Of a DNA stretch of 16,438 nt, positions 8,415 through 15,314 are shown in pieces. The DNA is from Prevotella sp. CAG:755 (GTDB lineage Bacteria > Bacteroidota > Bacteroidia > Bacteroidales > Bacteroidaceae), in NCBI GenBank assembly GCA_000431275.1, contig HF989241.1, forward strand, positions 1-16,438, in the 5' to 3' direction. The translations under genes were made by a program, and so were the position numbers. Under the pieces are notes generated by a model. It made no database searches and had not been told where the DNA came from. It worked only from the letters and a program-made list of their open reading frames with translations. Position 1 is the stretch's first letter, and each line of letters starts with the position of its first letter.

Positions 8415-8458
8415 AGAAAGGGTTCCAGCCTACACAGGCAGGAATTCTTTTTCTTATT
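8415..8458 (+). promoter_or_regulatory. Terminator-like attenuator hairpin in greA leader
   Basis: The core stem pairs TTCC (8423-8426) with GGAA (8441-8444) and GCCT (8428-8431) with AGGC (8436-8439), with one A-A mismatch and an ACAC loop. Pairing can extend outward, partly through G-U pairs, from 8415 to 8452. A U-rich tract TTCTTTTTCTTATT (8445-8458) follows the core stem. This lies between the promoter and the gene, starting about 18 bases into the transcript. An AGGAGG sits just before it (8402-8407). Premature termination here would leave an RNA of about 60 bases. Confidence 0.55.
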
Positions 8459-8514
8459 ATGCCGTATCCGGAACTTACAGAGCAATCGTAAAACACTCAA
8501 AAATAAACACAGAA

Positions 8515-8979
8515 ATGGCTTACATGACCCAAGAAGGCTACGACAAAATGGTGGCCCAACTCAAACAACTGGAAACCGTGGAGCGTCCTAAGGCCTCAGC
8601 AGCCATCGCCGAGGCACGCGACAAAGGCGACCTGTCGGAAAACAGCGAGTACGACGCCGCCAAAGAGGCCCAGGCCATGCTTGAAATCAAAATTAACCAG
8701 CTCAAAGCTGTCATTGCCGAAGCAAAAATCATCGACCCGTCCAAGCTCAAGAGCGACGTGGTGCAAATTCTCTCGACCGTGGAAATGAAGAACACCAAAA
8801 CGGGCATGAAGATGAAATACACTATCGTCAGCGAGAGCGAAGCGAACCTTCGCGAGGGAAAAATCTCGTCGACAACGCCCATAGCGCAAGGATTGCTGGG
8901 CAAAAAGGTAGGCGACGTGGTCAACGTGAAAATCCCTCAGGGCACTATCGAGCTCGAAATCATCAGCATCAGCTATTAA
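8515..8979 (+). CDS. greA: Transcription elongation factor GreA
   Basis: It rescues backtracked RNA polymerase by inserting its coiled coil in the secondary channel and promoting cleavage of the RNA 3' end. The 154-residue length is normal. The N-terminal coiled coil (about 5-75) carries the acidic tip motif ARDKGDLSENSEYDAAKEA, with D39 and E42 matching the catalytic tip residues. The FKBP-like domain follows (about 80-154), with ISSTTPIAQGLLGKKVGD. The start MAYMTQEGY fits family members; the second ATG three codons later is possible but less likely. The bases before the ATG are A-rich with no Shine-Dalgarno. It is co-transcribed with the HIT gene 51 bases downstream, divergent from pnp. 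Confidence 0.97.
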   Translation: MAYMTQEGYDKMVAQLKQLETVERPKASAAIAEARDKGDLSENSEYDAAKEAQAMLEIKINQLKAVIAEAKIIDPSKLKSDVVQILSTVEMKNTKTGMKMKYTIVSESEANLREGKISSTTPIAQGLLGKKVGDVVNVKIPQGTIELEIISISY

Positions 8980-8983
8980 CGCC

Positions 8984-9013
8984 GACGGCGGACGCTGCCA
9001 GTTGTCCGCCGCC
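8984..9013 (+). other. Hairpin between greA and the HIT gene
   Basis: GGCGGAC (8987-8993) pairs with GTCCGCC (9004-9010), extendable by one C-G pair, around a 10-base loop. It is followed by GCCCTTAAAATC, with no T-run, so it is a poor terminator. It may be a processing or stability element between two co-transcribed genes. Confidence 0.45.
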
Positions 9014-9030
9014 CTTAAAATCTTACGACC

Positions 9031-9420
9031 ATGACCATTTTCAGCAAAATCATCGCCGGAGAAATCCCCAGCTACAAGTGTGCCGAAAATGAGCGCTTCT
9101 ATGCGTTCCTCGACATCAACCCCGTGGCCAAAGGCCATACGCTGGTGGTACCGAAGCACGAGGTGGACTATCTTTTCGACCTCGACGACGACGAACTCGC
9201 CGCCATGACCATCTTTGCCAAACGTGTGGCCAAAGCCATCCAAGCAGCCTACCCCTGCCGCAAAGTGGGCGTAGCCGTGCTCGGGCTTGAAGTGGCACAC
9301 GCCCATATCCACCTCATCCCGCTGCAAAGCGAGGGCGACATGGACTTCCGCCGGCCGAAATTACAACTGCCCGCAGAAGAGATGGAAGAAATCGCCCGAC
9401 GCATCCGCGAGCATTTCTAA
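9031..9420 (+). CDS. HIT family protein (HinT-like purine nucleotide hydrolase)
   Basis: HIT-domain proteins of this size hydrolyse nucleotide phosphoramidates or related purine nucleotide conjugates; the physiological substrate of this one is unknown. It has 129 residues, a single complete domain. FSKIIAGEIPSYK at the N-terminus, the central NPVAKGHTLVVPKHE (30-43) and the histidine triad HAHIHLIP (90-97) are typical; by family analogy the middle His of the triad is the nucleophile. It sits 51 bases after greA on the same strand and has no promoter of its own, so it is read from the greA promoter. It ends just before a long bidirectional hairpin. Confidence 0.93.
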   Translation: MTIFSKIIAGEIPSYKCAENERFYAFLDINPVAKGHTLVVPKHEVDYLFDLDDDELAAMTIFAKRVAKAIQAAYPCRKVGVAVLGLEVAHAHIHLIPLQSEGDMDFRRPKLQLPAEEMEEIARRIREHF

Positions 9421-9450
9421 ACAAATCCATTCGCCCCTCAACCCTTGTAG

Positions 9451-9512
9451 ACAGAAAGCCCCCGGGCAGGGAATGCCGATTTTGGCGTCTTCCCTGCCCG
9501 GGGGCTTTCTGT
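9451..9512. terminator. Bidirectional terminator with a perfect 23-base-pair stem
   Basis: Bases 9451-9473 are the exact reverse complement of 9490-9512, around a 16-base loop that itself contains GCC/GGC. The outer part reads AGAAAGC on one side and GCTTTCT on the other, so each strand gets a GC-rich stem with a U-containing tail. It lies between two convergent genes, 30 bases after the HIT stop and 11 bases beyond the protease stop, and should end transcription from both sides. Confidence 0.88.
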
Positions 9513-9523
9513 GCATTGACGGT

Positions 9524-11122
9524 TCAAAGCCCAGTCACGTTGTCCGGCTCTTTCATGAGCAGTTCGACAGCTTTCCTCACTATCGGGTTACGCTCGTTCA
9601 CTATGCGGAAATACTCTGACCGGTCCCACAGGTCGTAAGCCACAAGCGCTTTGAGCATGAAGCGCAGCTGCGGCACCGTCTCGGCCTGTTCTGCGCTGTC
9701 CTTGGGGAGGACTTTAAGACTCTTCCCACGGCTGATGATGCTGTCGACAAGGCTCTGAGGCACTTCATAACGGGCAACGAAGTCCTCGATGCTACCATAG
9801 TTTTTCGAAAGCGCCTTGCGGTTCTGGTCGATGTAGTGGAGCGAAAGCTCGTTGATGATGTTCTGACGGCTGAGGGCTGAATAGAAACGCGTATAGGCCG
9901 TCGTGTCTGTCGGCACGAAATAGTCAGGCATGATGCCTCCGCCTCCATAGACAGTGCGTCCCCGTTCAAGCGTTTTATAGACCTTGCTCGAATCAAGATG
10001 GACGCTGTCGATGCTCGTCAGCTCGCCATGCGTATAACGGTTCACCAAGTCCATGTCATAGTCCCGCTTGTTCCCTTTCTCGTAGGGCTTCTGTATGCAC
10101 CGGCCCGAAGGCGTGTAATAGTGCGCCACGGTGAGGCGTATCATTGCTCCGTCGGGCAGGGGAACCGGACGTTGCACCAATCCCTTTCCAAACGTGCGGC
10201 GGCCTACGATGATGCCGCGGTCGTGATCTTGGACAGCACCCGAAACGATTTCAGCCGCCGAGGCCGTAAACTCGTCGACCAGCACGGCCAACCGCCCTTT
10301 GCCAAAACGTCCGCCCCCCTTGGCAGTATACGTCTCGCGCGGTATGGCCCGGCCTTCTGTATAAACGATGAGGTCACCTATCTCCAAGAACTCATTAGCC
10401 ACGTCGACAGCTGCACCAAGGTAACCGCCGCCATTGTATTGCAGGTCTAGGATGAGTGATTTCATTCCCTTCTGCTCCAATTTCTTGATAGCCTCACGCA
10501 CTTCACTGCCTGAGGTCTGCGCAAAATTGTCGAGACGGATGTAACCGATGCCCGGGCGGATGAGATAAGCGGCGTCAAGCGAGTTCACAGGAATCTTGTC
10601 ACGGGTCACGCGGAAAGTAAGCATCCCCGACGCACCACGGCGCACCACGCCCAACTCGACCTGCGTGCCTTTCGGACCACGCAGAAGGCTCATGATGGTG
10701 TCGCGAGGCATCTTCACGCCGGCTATGGGCCGGCCGTCAACACGGACAATACGGTCGCCGGCCAGGATACCTGCACGCTCGCTCGGTCCCTTCGAGACGG
10801 GCTGAATGACAAGCATCGTATCGTTCAGTATGTTGAACTGCACGCCGATACCTTCAAAATTGCCTTGCAAGGGTTCATTGAATTTCTGCGTCGCCTTGGC
10901 GTTGGTGTACGTCGAATGCGGATCGAGTTTCGTCAGCATCCCGTTGATGGCATCTTCCACCAGTTTTTCTTGGTCGACACTGTCCACATACAGGTTGGAT
11001 ATGGCCACTTCGGCCACTTGGAGCTTGCGTAACTGCACGGCGTCGATGTTTATCTTCGCGTCCTGCTGGGCGACAGCCGTCGTCGTACACAACAAAGCGA
11101 GTAACGTCAGGAACTTTCTCAT
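9524..11122 (-). CDS. S41 family C-terminal processing protease (CtpA-like), secreted
   Basis: It is a periplasmic serine protease of the tail-specific family, probably trimming or degrading envelope proteins from their C-termini. It has 532 residues. The N-terminus MRKFLTLLALLCTTTAVAQQ is a signal peptide with a likely cut after AVA. A leading helical region is followed by a PDZ domain (about 88-165, with SERAGILAGDRIVRVDG at 114-130). The protease domain carries the catalytic Ser288 in DEFTASAAEI and Lys313 in TFGKGLVQ. A long C-terminal region after about 345 is typical of Bacteroidota members. The usual LDLRGNxGG strand reads LDLQYNGGG (225-233). It is the last gene of the operon, 27 bases after coaD. 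The target protein is not evident from context. Confidence 0.94.
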   Translation of the reverse strand: MRKFLTLLALLCTTTAVAQQDAKINIDAVQLRKLQVAEVAISNLYVDSVDQEKLVEDAINGMLTKLDPHSTYTNAKATQKFNEPLQGNFEGIGVQFNILNDTMLVIQPVSKGPSERAGILAGDRIVRVDGRPIAGVKMPRDTIMSLLRGPKGTQVELGVVRRGASGMLTFRVTRDKIPVNSLDAAYLIRPGIGYIRLDNFAQTSGSEVREAIKKLEQKGMKSLILDLQYNGGGYLGAAVDVANEFLEIGDLIVYTEGRAIPRETYTAKGGGRFGKGRLAVLVDEFTASAAEIVSGAVQDHDRGIIVGRRTFGKGLVQRPVPLPDGAMIRLTVAHYYTPSGRCIQKPYEKGNKRDYDMDLVNRYTHGELTSIDSVHLDSSKVYKTLERGRTVYGGGGIMPDYFVPTDTTAYTRFYSALSRQNIINELSLHYIDQNRKALSKNYGSIEDFVARYEVPQSLVDSIISRGKSLKVLPKDSAEQAETVPQLRFMLKALVAYDLWDRSEYFRIVNERNPIVRKAVELLMKEPDNVTGL

Positions 11123-11149
11123 TATGCTGTTTGGTGTGATAAACGTAGT

Positions 11150-11599
11150 TCAAGGTTTCTTGGGCAGGAAGTCGGACACGTCTTTCCCAAAGGCTATCAA
11201 TTCGCGTACGACGCTCGACGACACACTCGAATAATGCGGTTCGGTGAAAAGGAGCACTGTCTCGATGCCCGACAGGCGATGGTTCATATTGGCAATATCC
11301 CGCTCATACTCAAAGTCCTTCACAGAACGCAGGCCACGTAGGATGAACCTTGCGCCGACGCGATGGGCGAAATCAATGGTCAGGTCATCGTAACTCTCAA
11401 CCCGCACACGGGGCTCGTCGGCGTAGAGGCGGCTGATGGCGGCGACGCGCTCCGAAGGAGTATAAAGGGCGCGCTTGCTCTCGTTGAGACCGACACCGAT
11501 GACAATCTCGTCGAACAGCGGCAAACCGCGTTCGACAATGCTGGCATGACCGATGGTAAACGGGTCGAAACTGCCTGGGAAAATAGCGACTTTCTTCAT
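11150..11599 (-). CDS. coaD: Pantetheine-phosphate adenylyltransferase (PPAT)
   Basis: It joins ATP and 4'-phosphopantetheine to give dephospho-CoA, the next-to-last step of coenzyme A synthesis, in the cytoplasm. The 149-residue length is at the short end for the family but complete. Nucleotidyltransferase motifs are clear: [10 protein letters not shown] (9-18) with the TxGH nucleotide-binding motif, K42, [12 protein letters not shown] (88-99) and SSSVVREL (127-134). It sits between parE and the S41 protease with 27-base gaps on both sides and no promoter of its own. Confidence 0.97.
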   Translation of the reverse strand: MKKVAIFPGSFDPFTIGHASIVERGLPLFDEIVIGVGLNESKRALYTPSERVAAISRLYADEPRVRVESYDDLTIDFAHRVGARFILRGLRSVKDFEYERDIANMNHRLSGIETVLLFTEPHYSSVSSSVVRELIAFGKDVSDFLPKKP

Positions 11600-11626
11600 G
11601 ATTCTGATTTGTTATGAGGAGAGCCT

Positions 11627-13660
11627 TTACGCTTCGTCGCTGACGTTGTCGACCGGGTCCTCTTCGACGACAAGGTGATTGATGATAAACGTCTGACGCT
11701 CCATCGTGTTCTTCCCCATATAGTATTCGAGCAGTTCCTTTACCTGATCGCTCTTGTGGAGTTGGACCTGTTCCAGTCGCATCTCCGGCCCGATGAAGTG
11801 CTTGAACTCATCGGGTGAGATCTCTCCCAGTCCCTTGAACCGTGTGATTTCAGGATCCGGGCCAAGACGTTCAATGGCTGCAAGGCGCTCCTCCTCAGTG
11901 TAACAGTAAATCGTCTCGAACTCCGAACGGTCCGTGCTTTTCGCCTTCTTCAAGATGGCGGCGCCGGCACTCTGCTCGTCGATGCCGGACAGCTTGGCGG
12001 CCGTGCGGACCTTCTTTTTCTTATTCCTGACGCGGAACAAAGGCGTTTGGAGAATATAGACGTGTCCCTTCTTGATGAGGTCAGGGAAAAATTGCAGGAA
12101 GAAGGTAATCATGAGCAAGCGGATGTGCATCCCGTCGACGTCAGCGTCAGTCGCGACGATTACCTTGTTATAGCGGAGTCCGTCGAGGCCGTCCTCAATG
12201 TTGAGGGCGGCTTGCAGGAGATTGAACTCCTCGTTCTCGTAAACCACCTTCTTCGTCAGCCCGAAGCAGTTGAGCGGCTTGCCGCGCAGCGAGAATACGG
12301 CCTGGGTGTTCACGTCGCGGCTCTTGGTGATGGAGCCGCTCGCAGAGTCTCCCTCGGTGATGAAGATAGAGCTGTCGTAGCGTGGGTCGGCCGTATCGTC
12401 GTCATCCTTGCGGCCACCCTTCACCGCATCGTTCAGGTGAATGCGGCAGTCGCGCAGTTTGCGATTGTGGAGGTTGGCTTTCTTCGCCCGCTCGCGGGCC
12501 AGCTTCGTCACCCCGGCGATGGCCTTGCGCTCCTTCTCGCTTTCCTGTATTTTTTGAAGGAGGACGTCAGCCGTGTCGGCGTTCCGGTGCAGATAGTTGT
12601 CCACCTGCTCTTTCACGAAGTCGCCCACAAACTTGTTGACACTGACGCCGGAAAGTGGGTAGGGCTGCCCGTCGCTGTCCTTGTCGGGCGCCATGTAGAG
12701 GGAGCCGAGCTTGATTTTCGTCTGGCTCTCGAAGGTAGGCTCGATGACGTTGACGGCGATGGCGGCAACGAGGCCGTTGCGGATGTCTTGGACGTCCATG
12801 TTCTTGCCGTAGAACTCCTTGATGGTGCGGGCGATGTGCTCTTTCAGGGCGCTCTGGTGCGTGCCGCCCTGGGTGGTGTGCTGGCCGTTGACAAAGGAGT
12901 AGTATTCCTCGCCGTACTGGCTGGTGTGGGTGAAGGCGATTTCGATGTCCTCGCCCACGAGATGGACAATCGGGTAAAGCCCCGTGTTGGTCATGTTGTC
13001 GTTGAGGAGGTCCACGAGACCGTTCCGGCTCACAATGCGACGGCCATTATAATATATGGAAAGGCCCGTGTTCAGATAGGTGTAGTTGCGGAGCATGGTC
13101 TCGACGAACTCGGGACGGTAACGGTAGCCAGTGAACAGCGTGTCGTCGGGCTCGAAGAAAATGTAGGTGCCGTTCTCCTCCTCGGTCGCCTCCTGTTTGT
13201 CATTGACAAGCTCCCCACGCTCGAATTCCGCCGTGCGCGCCTCGCCGTCGCGGACGCTGCGGACCACGAAACGGGCACTCAGCGCATTGACGGCCTTTGA
13301 GCCCACGCCGTTGAGGCCTACACTTTTCTTGAATGCCTTTGTGTCGTATTTTCCGCCTGTGTTCAGCATGCTGACAGCCTCAACCAGTTTTCCCAAAGGT
13401 ATACCCCGGCCGTAGTCGCGTACTGAGACGCGGAGGTCGTCCTCGACGTTGACGTCGATGCGCTTACCGACGCCCATGCGGAACTCGTCGATGCTGTTGT
13501 CGATGATTTCTTTGAGCAGGACGTAAATACCGTCCTCAATGTGGGAGCCGTCGCCGAGACGGCCGATATACATGCCCGGCCGCGTCCGCACGTGCTCCAT
13601 GTCGGAGAGATGGCGGATGTTTTCTTCCGTGTAACTGACTGTCGTATTCGTTTCTTCCAT
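11627..13660 (-). CDS. parE: DNA topoisomerase IV subunit B (ParE-type, GHKL ATPase)
   Basis: It is the ATPase subunit of a type IIA topoisomerase; with subunit A it decatenates chromosomes. It has 677 residues from [10 protein letters not shown]; the frame is open 47 codons further, overlapping the upstream gene, with no homologous look. GHKL motifs: [10 protein letters not shown] (51-60), DYGRGIPLG (82-90), TGGKYD (101-106) and [14 protein letters not shown] (115-128). The QTK loop is ESQTKIKLG (311-319). The Toprim domain has TEGDSASGS (435-443), SLRGKPLN (457-464) and TDADVDG (504-510), then [12 protein letters not shown] (607-618). SLRGKPLN and the length favour ParE over GyrB, though naming without the partner gene is not certain. 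Its partner subunit A is not in the window. It is the second gene of its operon. Confidence 0.9.
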   Translation of the reverse strand: MEETNTTVSYTEENIRHLSDMEHVRTRPGMYIGRLGDGSHIEDGIYVLLKEIIDNSIDEFRMGVGKRIDVNVEDDLRVSVRDYGRGIPLGKLVEAVSMLNTGGKYDTKAFKKSVGLNGVGSKAVNALSARFVVRSVRDGEARTAEFERGELVNDKQEATEEENGTYIFFEPDDTLFTGYRYRPEFVETMLRNYTYLNTGLSIYYNGRRIVSRNGLVDLLNDNMTNTGLYPIVHLVGEDIEIAFTHTSQYGEEYYSFVNGQHTTQGGTHQSALKEHIARTIKEFYGKNMDVQDIRNGLVAAIAVNVIEPTFESQTKIKLGSLYMAPDKDSDGQPYPLSGVSVNKFVGDFVKEQVDNYLHRNADTADVLLQKIQESEKERKAIAGVTKLARERAKKANLHNRKLRDCRIHLNDAVKGGRKDDDDTADPRYDSSIFITEGDSASGSITKSRDVNTQAVFSLRGKPLNCFGLTKKVVYENEEFNLLQAALNIEDGLDGLRYNKVIVATDADVDGMHIRLLMITFFLQFFPDLIKKGHVYILQTPLFRVRNKKKKVRTAAKLSGIDEQSAGAAILKKAKSTDRSEFETIYCYTEEERLAAIERLGPDPEITRFKGLGEISPDEFKHFIGPEMRLEQVQLHKSDQVKELLEYYMGKNTMERQTFIINHLVVEEDPVDNVSDEA

Positions 13661-13685
13661 TGTCGTCGTTGTCTGTGTGCCCGGG

Positions 13686-14819
13686 TCAGAGGGCGGCGCC
13701 GTAGCAGCGGCGGCGCTTGTGCTGCTCAGTGCGCAGGTACTGCCACTGCGACTGCACCTTCTCGTTGGCTTCCAACTCGGGGTTGGTCTCGCCATACTCA
13801 AAGCCCATCTTCTGATAGACAGGTATGAGGTCCGTGAAGAGCAGGGCGTTGACCCCTTTGTTCTGGTACTCCGGCTTCACAGCTACGAGGAGCAGGTCAA
13901 GAATCTTGGGCTTGCGCCAAAGCAGTGCCCTGAGCAAATGGAACCACCCCCAAGGAAGCAGGCGTCCCTTGGCTTTCTGCAAGGCGTGCGACAGGCTGGG
14001 CATCGAGATGCCTACGGCCACGAGTTCGCCCGCAGCAGTCTCGACGAGGGTTACCATGCGCAGGTCGAGAATCGGTATGTACATTTTTACATACTGGTCG
14101 ATCTGGCGCTCTGTCATCTCCGAATAGCCGAACAGCGGGGCATAGGCTTCGTTGATGAGCCGGAAGATTTCGTGCGCCTGGCCGGAGCGGACCACGTCGC
14201 GCTTCGACTTGATTTTCCGCACGCGCAGGTCATACTTGCGGCGTATGATGTCGGCCACACGCAGGTACTTGTCGGGGATCTGTTCGGGCACATAGAGCTT
14301 CATCTCTACCCAATCCGTCACCTTTTCGAAACCCAAGGCCTCCATGTGGCCGGGATAGTAGGGATAGTTGTACGTGGTGGCCATCGTCGAGAGTTGGTCG
14401 AAACCTTCGATGAGCATGCCCTCGGCGTCCATGTCGGTGAAGCCGAGCGGCCCCACGATTTCCGTCATGCCGCGCGCCCTGCCCCACTCCTTCACGGTGT
14501 CGATGAGGGCACGGCTCACCTCGGCTTCGTCCACGAAGTCAATCCAGCCGAAGCGCACCTGCTTCTTTTGCCATTTCTCATTGGCCCGGTGGTTGATGAT
14601 GGCCGCCACGCGTCCGACGATGCGACCGTCGCGCAACGCCAGGAAATAGTCGGCCTCGCAGAACTCGAACGCCGCGTTCTTCTCGCGGGAGAAGGTGTTC
14701 AGCATGTCGTCGTAAAGGTCGGGAACGGAATAGGGATTGCCTTTATAGAACTCGTAATTGAAACGGATGAAGCGTTTCAAGTCTTTTCGGGTCGTTACTT
14801 TCTTGATCTCGACAGCCAT
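13686..14819 (-). CDS. GNAT-like acyltransferase-fold protein, role unknown
   Basis: I recognise this only as a GNAT-fold protein of a type common in Bacteroidota; no substrate is known to me. It has 377 residues from [17 protein letters not shown]. The N-terminal half has GNAT-like strands ([19 protein letters not shown], 58-76) and conserved-looking FGWIDF (90-95), [18 protein letters not shown] (123-140) and YNYPYYP (150-156). The C-terminal half has a motif-A-like acetyl-CoA loop, [15 protein letters not shown] (314-328), then ETNPELEAN (344-352). This suggests two GNAT-like halves. No signal peptide or membrane segment is evident. It is the first gene of the operon with parE, coaD and the S41 protease, 25 bases before parE. 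The frame is open 110 codons further upstream, but that part crosses the promoter and intergenic repeats. Confidence 0.85.
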   Translation of the reverse strand: MAVEIKKVTTRKDLKRFIRFNYEFYKGNPYSVPDLYDDMLNTFSREKNAAFEFCEADYFLALRDGRIVGRVAAIINHRANEKWQKKQVRFGWIDFVDEAEVSRALIDTVKEWGRARGMTEIVGPLGFTDMDAEGMLIEGFDQLSTMATTYNYPYYPGHMEALGFEKVTDWVEMKLYVPEQIPDKYLRVADIIRRKYDLRVRKIKSKRDVVRSGQAHEIFRLINEAYAPLFGYSEMTERQIDQYVKMYIPILDLRMVTLVETAAGELVAVGISMPSLSHALQKAKGRLLPWGWFHLLRALLWRKPKILDLLLVAVKPEYQNKGVNALLFTDLIPVYQKMGFEYGETNPELEANEKVQSQWQYLRTEQHKRRRCYGAAL

Positions 14820-14861
14820 TTGCCTATGTTGGGGTGAAACGTGCGAAAAACTTTCAGTCTG

Positions 14862-14890
14862 CAAATTTACGCTTTTTTCCTGACCGCAAC
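14862..14890 (-). promoter_or_regulatory. Promoter of the GNAT-like/parE/coaD/S41 operon
   Basis: On the minus strand TAAATTTG (complement of 14862-14869) matches TAnnTTTG exactly. GTTG (14887-14890) lies 17 bases upstream, a 3-of-4 match with a spacer slightly shorter than usual. It gives a leader of about 35-40 bases to the ATG at 14819 and supports that start over the longer frame. Confidence 0.65.
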
Positions 14891-14893
14891 ACC

Positions 14894-15114
14894 TCGAAGC
14901 CGGGCAAAAAAGCACCCCGGCCCGCCACCTCTCGTCCCACGAAACGGCAGGACAACGGATCAGCGAAACCCTAAAAACGGCTTGGGTAACAGAGCTTCCT
15001 AAATAACTGACAGGAATTTCTGTCGGCCGTCCCGTAAATCCTGACAGCCGTTCAGGAAATTCTGCCACCCAGAATGTCCGTCTGCCCCGGCTGCCGAAAA
15101 AATCAGGCCGTCTG
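14894..15114. other. Non-coding region with dyads between the GNAT-like gene and tRNA-Gln
   Basis: No gene is visible here. It contains GCCGGG/CCCGGC (14899-14904 with 14916-14921), a near-perfect 16-base palindrome with GACAG/CTGTC arms (15009-15024), a CCTGA/TCAGG pair (15040-15056), and two copies of CAGGAAWTTCTG at 15011-15022 and 15053-15064, spaced 42 bases apart. The motif at 15019-15035 matches 16 of 17 bases at 8244-8260. The elements lie between two divergent promoters and could be protein-binding sites. Confidence 0.5.
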
Positions 15115-15146
15115 TTTGGCCCGCTCAAAAGTTTTCCGTACTTTTG
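15115..15146 (+). promoter_or_regulatory. tRNA-Gln promoter (Bacteroidota -33/-7 type)
   Basis: TTTG (15115-15118), a 20-base spacer, and TACTTTTG (15139-15146) match the consensus fully. The spacer length is the same as in the greA promoter. Transcription should start about 15152-15155, some 20-25 bases before the tRNA. Confidence 0.88.
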
Positions 15147-15175
15147 CACCGCTATCTAACGATAAGCAAAGAGTT

Positions 15176-15247
15176 TGTTCCGTAGTGTAATGGTTAGCAC
15201 TAGAGTTTTTGGTTCTCTCAGTCTCTGTTCGAATCAGGGCGGAACAA
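15176..15247 (+). tRNA. trnQ: tRNA-Gln (anticodon TTG)
   Basis: A complete cloverleaf can be folded by hand. The acceptor stem TGTTCCG (15176-15182) pairs perfectly with CGGAACA (15240-15246). The D arm is GTGT/GGCAC-type with AATGGTTA in the loop (15185-15200). The anticodon arm has AGAG/CTCT pairs and loop TTTTGGT, with TTG at 15209-15211. The T arm is CTCTG-TTCGAAT-CAGGG (15223-15239). The discriminator is A15247, and CCA is not encoded. One flaw is a T-T mismatch closing the anticodon loop (15206 with 15214), a position that tolerates U-U or pseudouridine. It has a strong promoter and a terminator. Confidence 0.95.
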
Positions 15248-15256
15248 CATCAGGAA

Positions 15257-15292
15257 AGGGCTGGGCGGCACGACGTCCAGCCCTCTTTTTTT
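15257..15292 (+). terminator. Intrinsic terminator between tRNA-Gln and the permease
   Basis: AGGGCTGG (15257-15264) pairs with CCAGCCCT (15277-15284), 8 base pairs with a 12-base loop, followed by C and seven T (15286-15292). It starts 9 bases after the tRNA and ends 22 bases before the permease ATG. Confidence 0.9.
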
Positions 15293-15314
15293 GTAAAACA
15301 CACTCCCTAAAACT

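Noticed and set aside
8248..8496. Minus-strand open frame of 82 codons over the greA promoter and leader
   Set aside because: It covers a strong plus-strand promoter and hairpin, shows no domain, and has no promoter of its own.
12047..13300. Long open frame antisense to parE (417 codons), and similar ones antisense to the GNAT-like gene, pnp and topA
   Set aside because: They mirror the codon pattern of the real genes in GC-rich sequence, lack recognisable domains and promoters, and conflict with clear genes.
13661..13801. Upstream extension of the parE frame (47 codons)
   Set aside because: It overlaps the end of the GNAT-like gene and is low-complexity Ser/Thr/Ala sequence unlike any ParE N-terminus.
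14820..15149. Upstream extension of the GNAT-like frame (110 codons)
   Set aside because: It spans the promoter and the dyads and even overlaps the tRNA promoter; nothing in it resembles the family.
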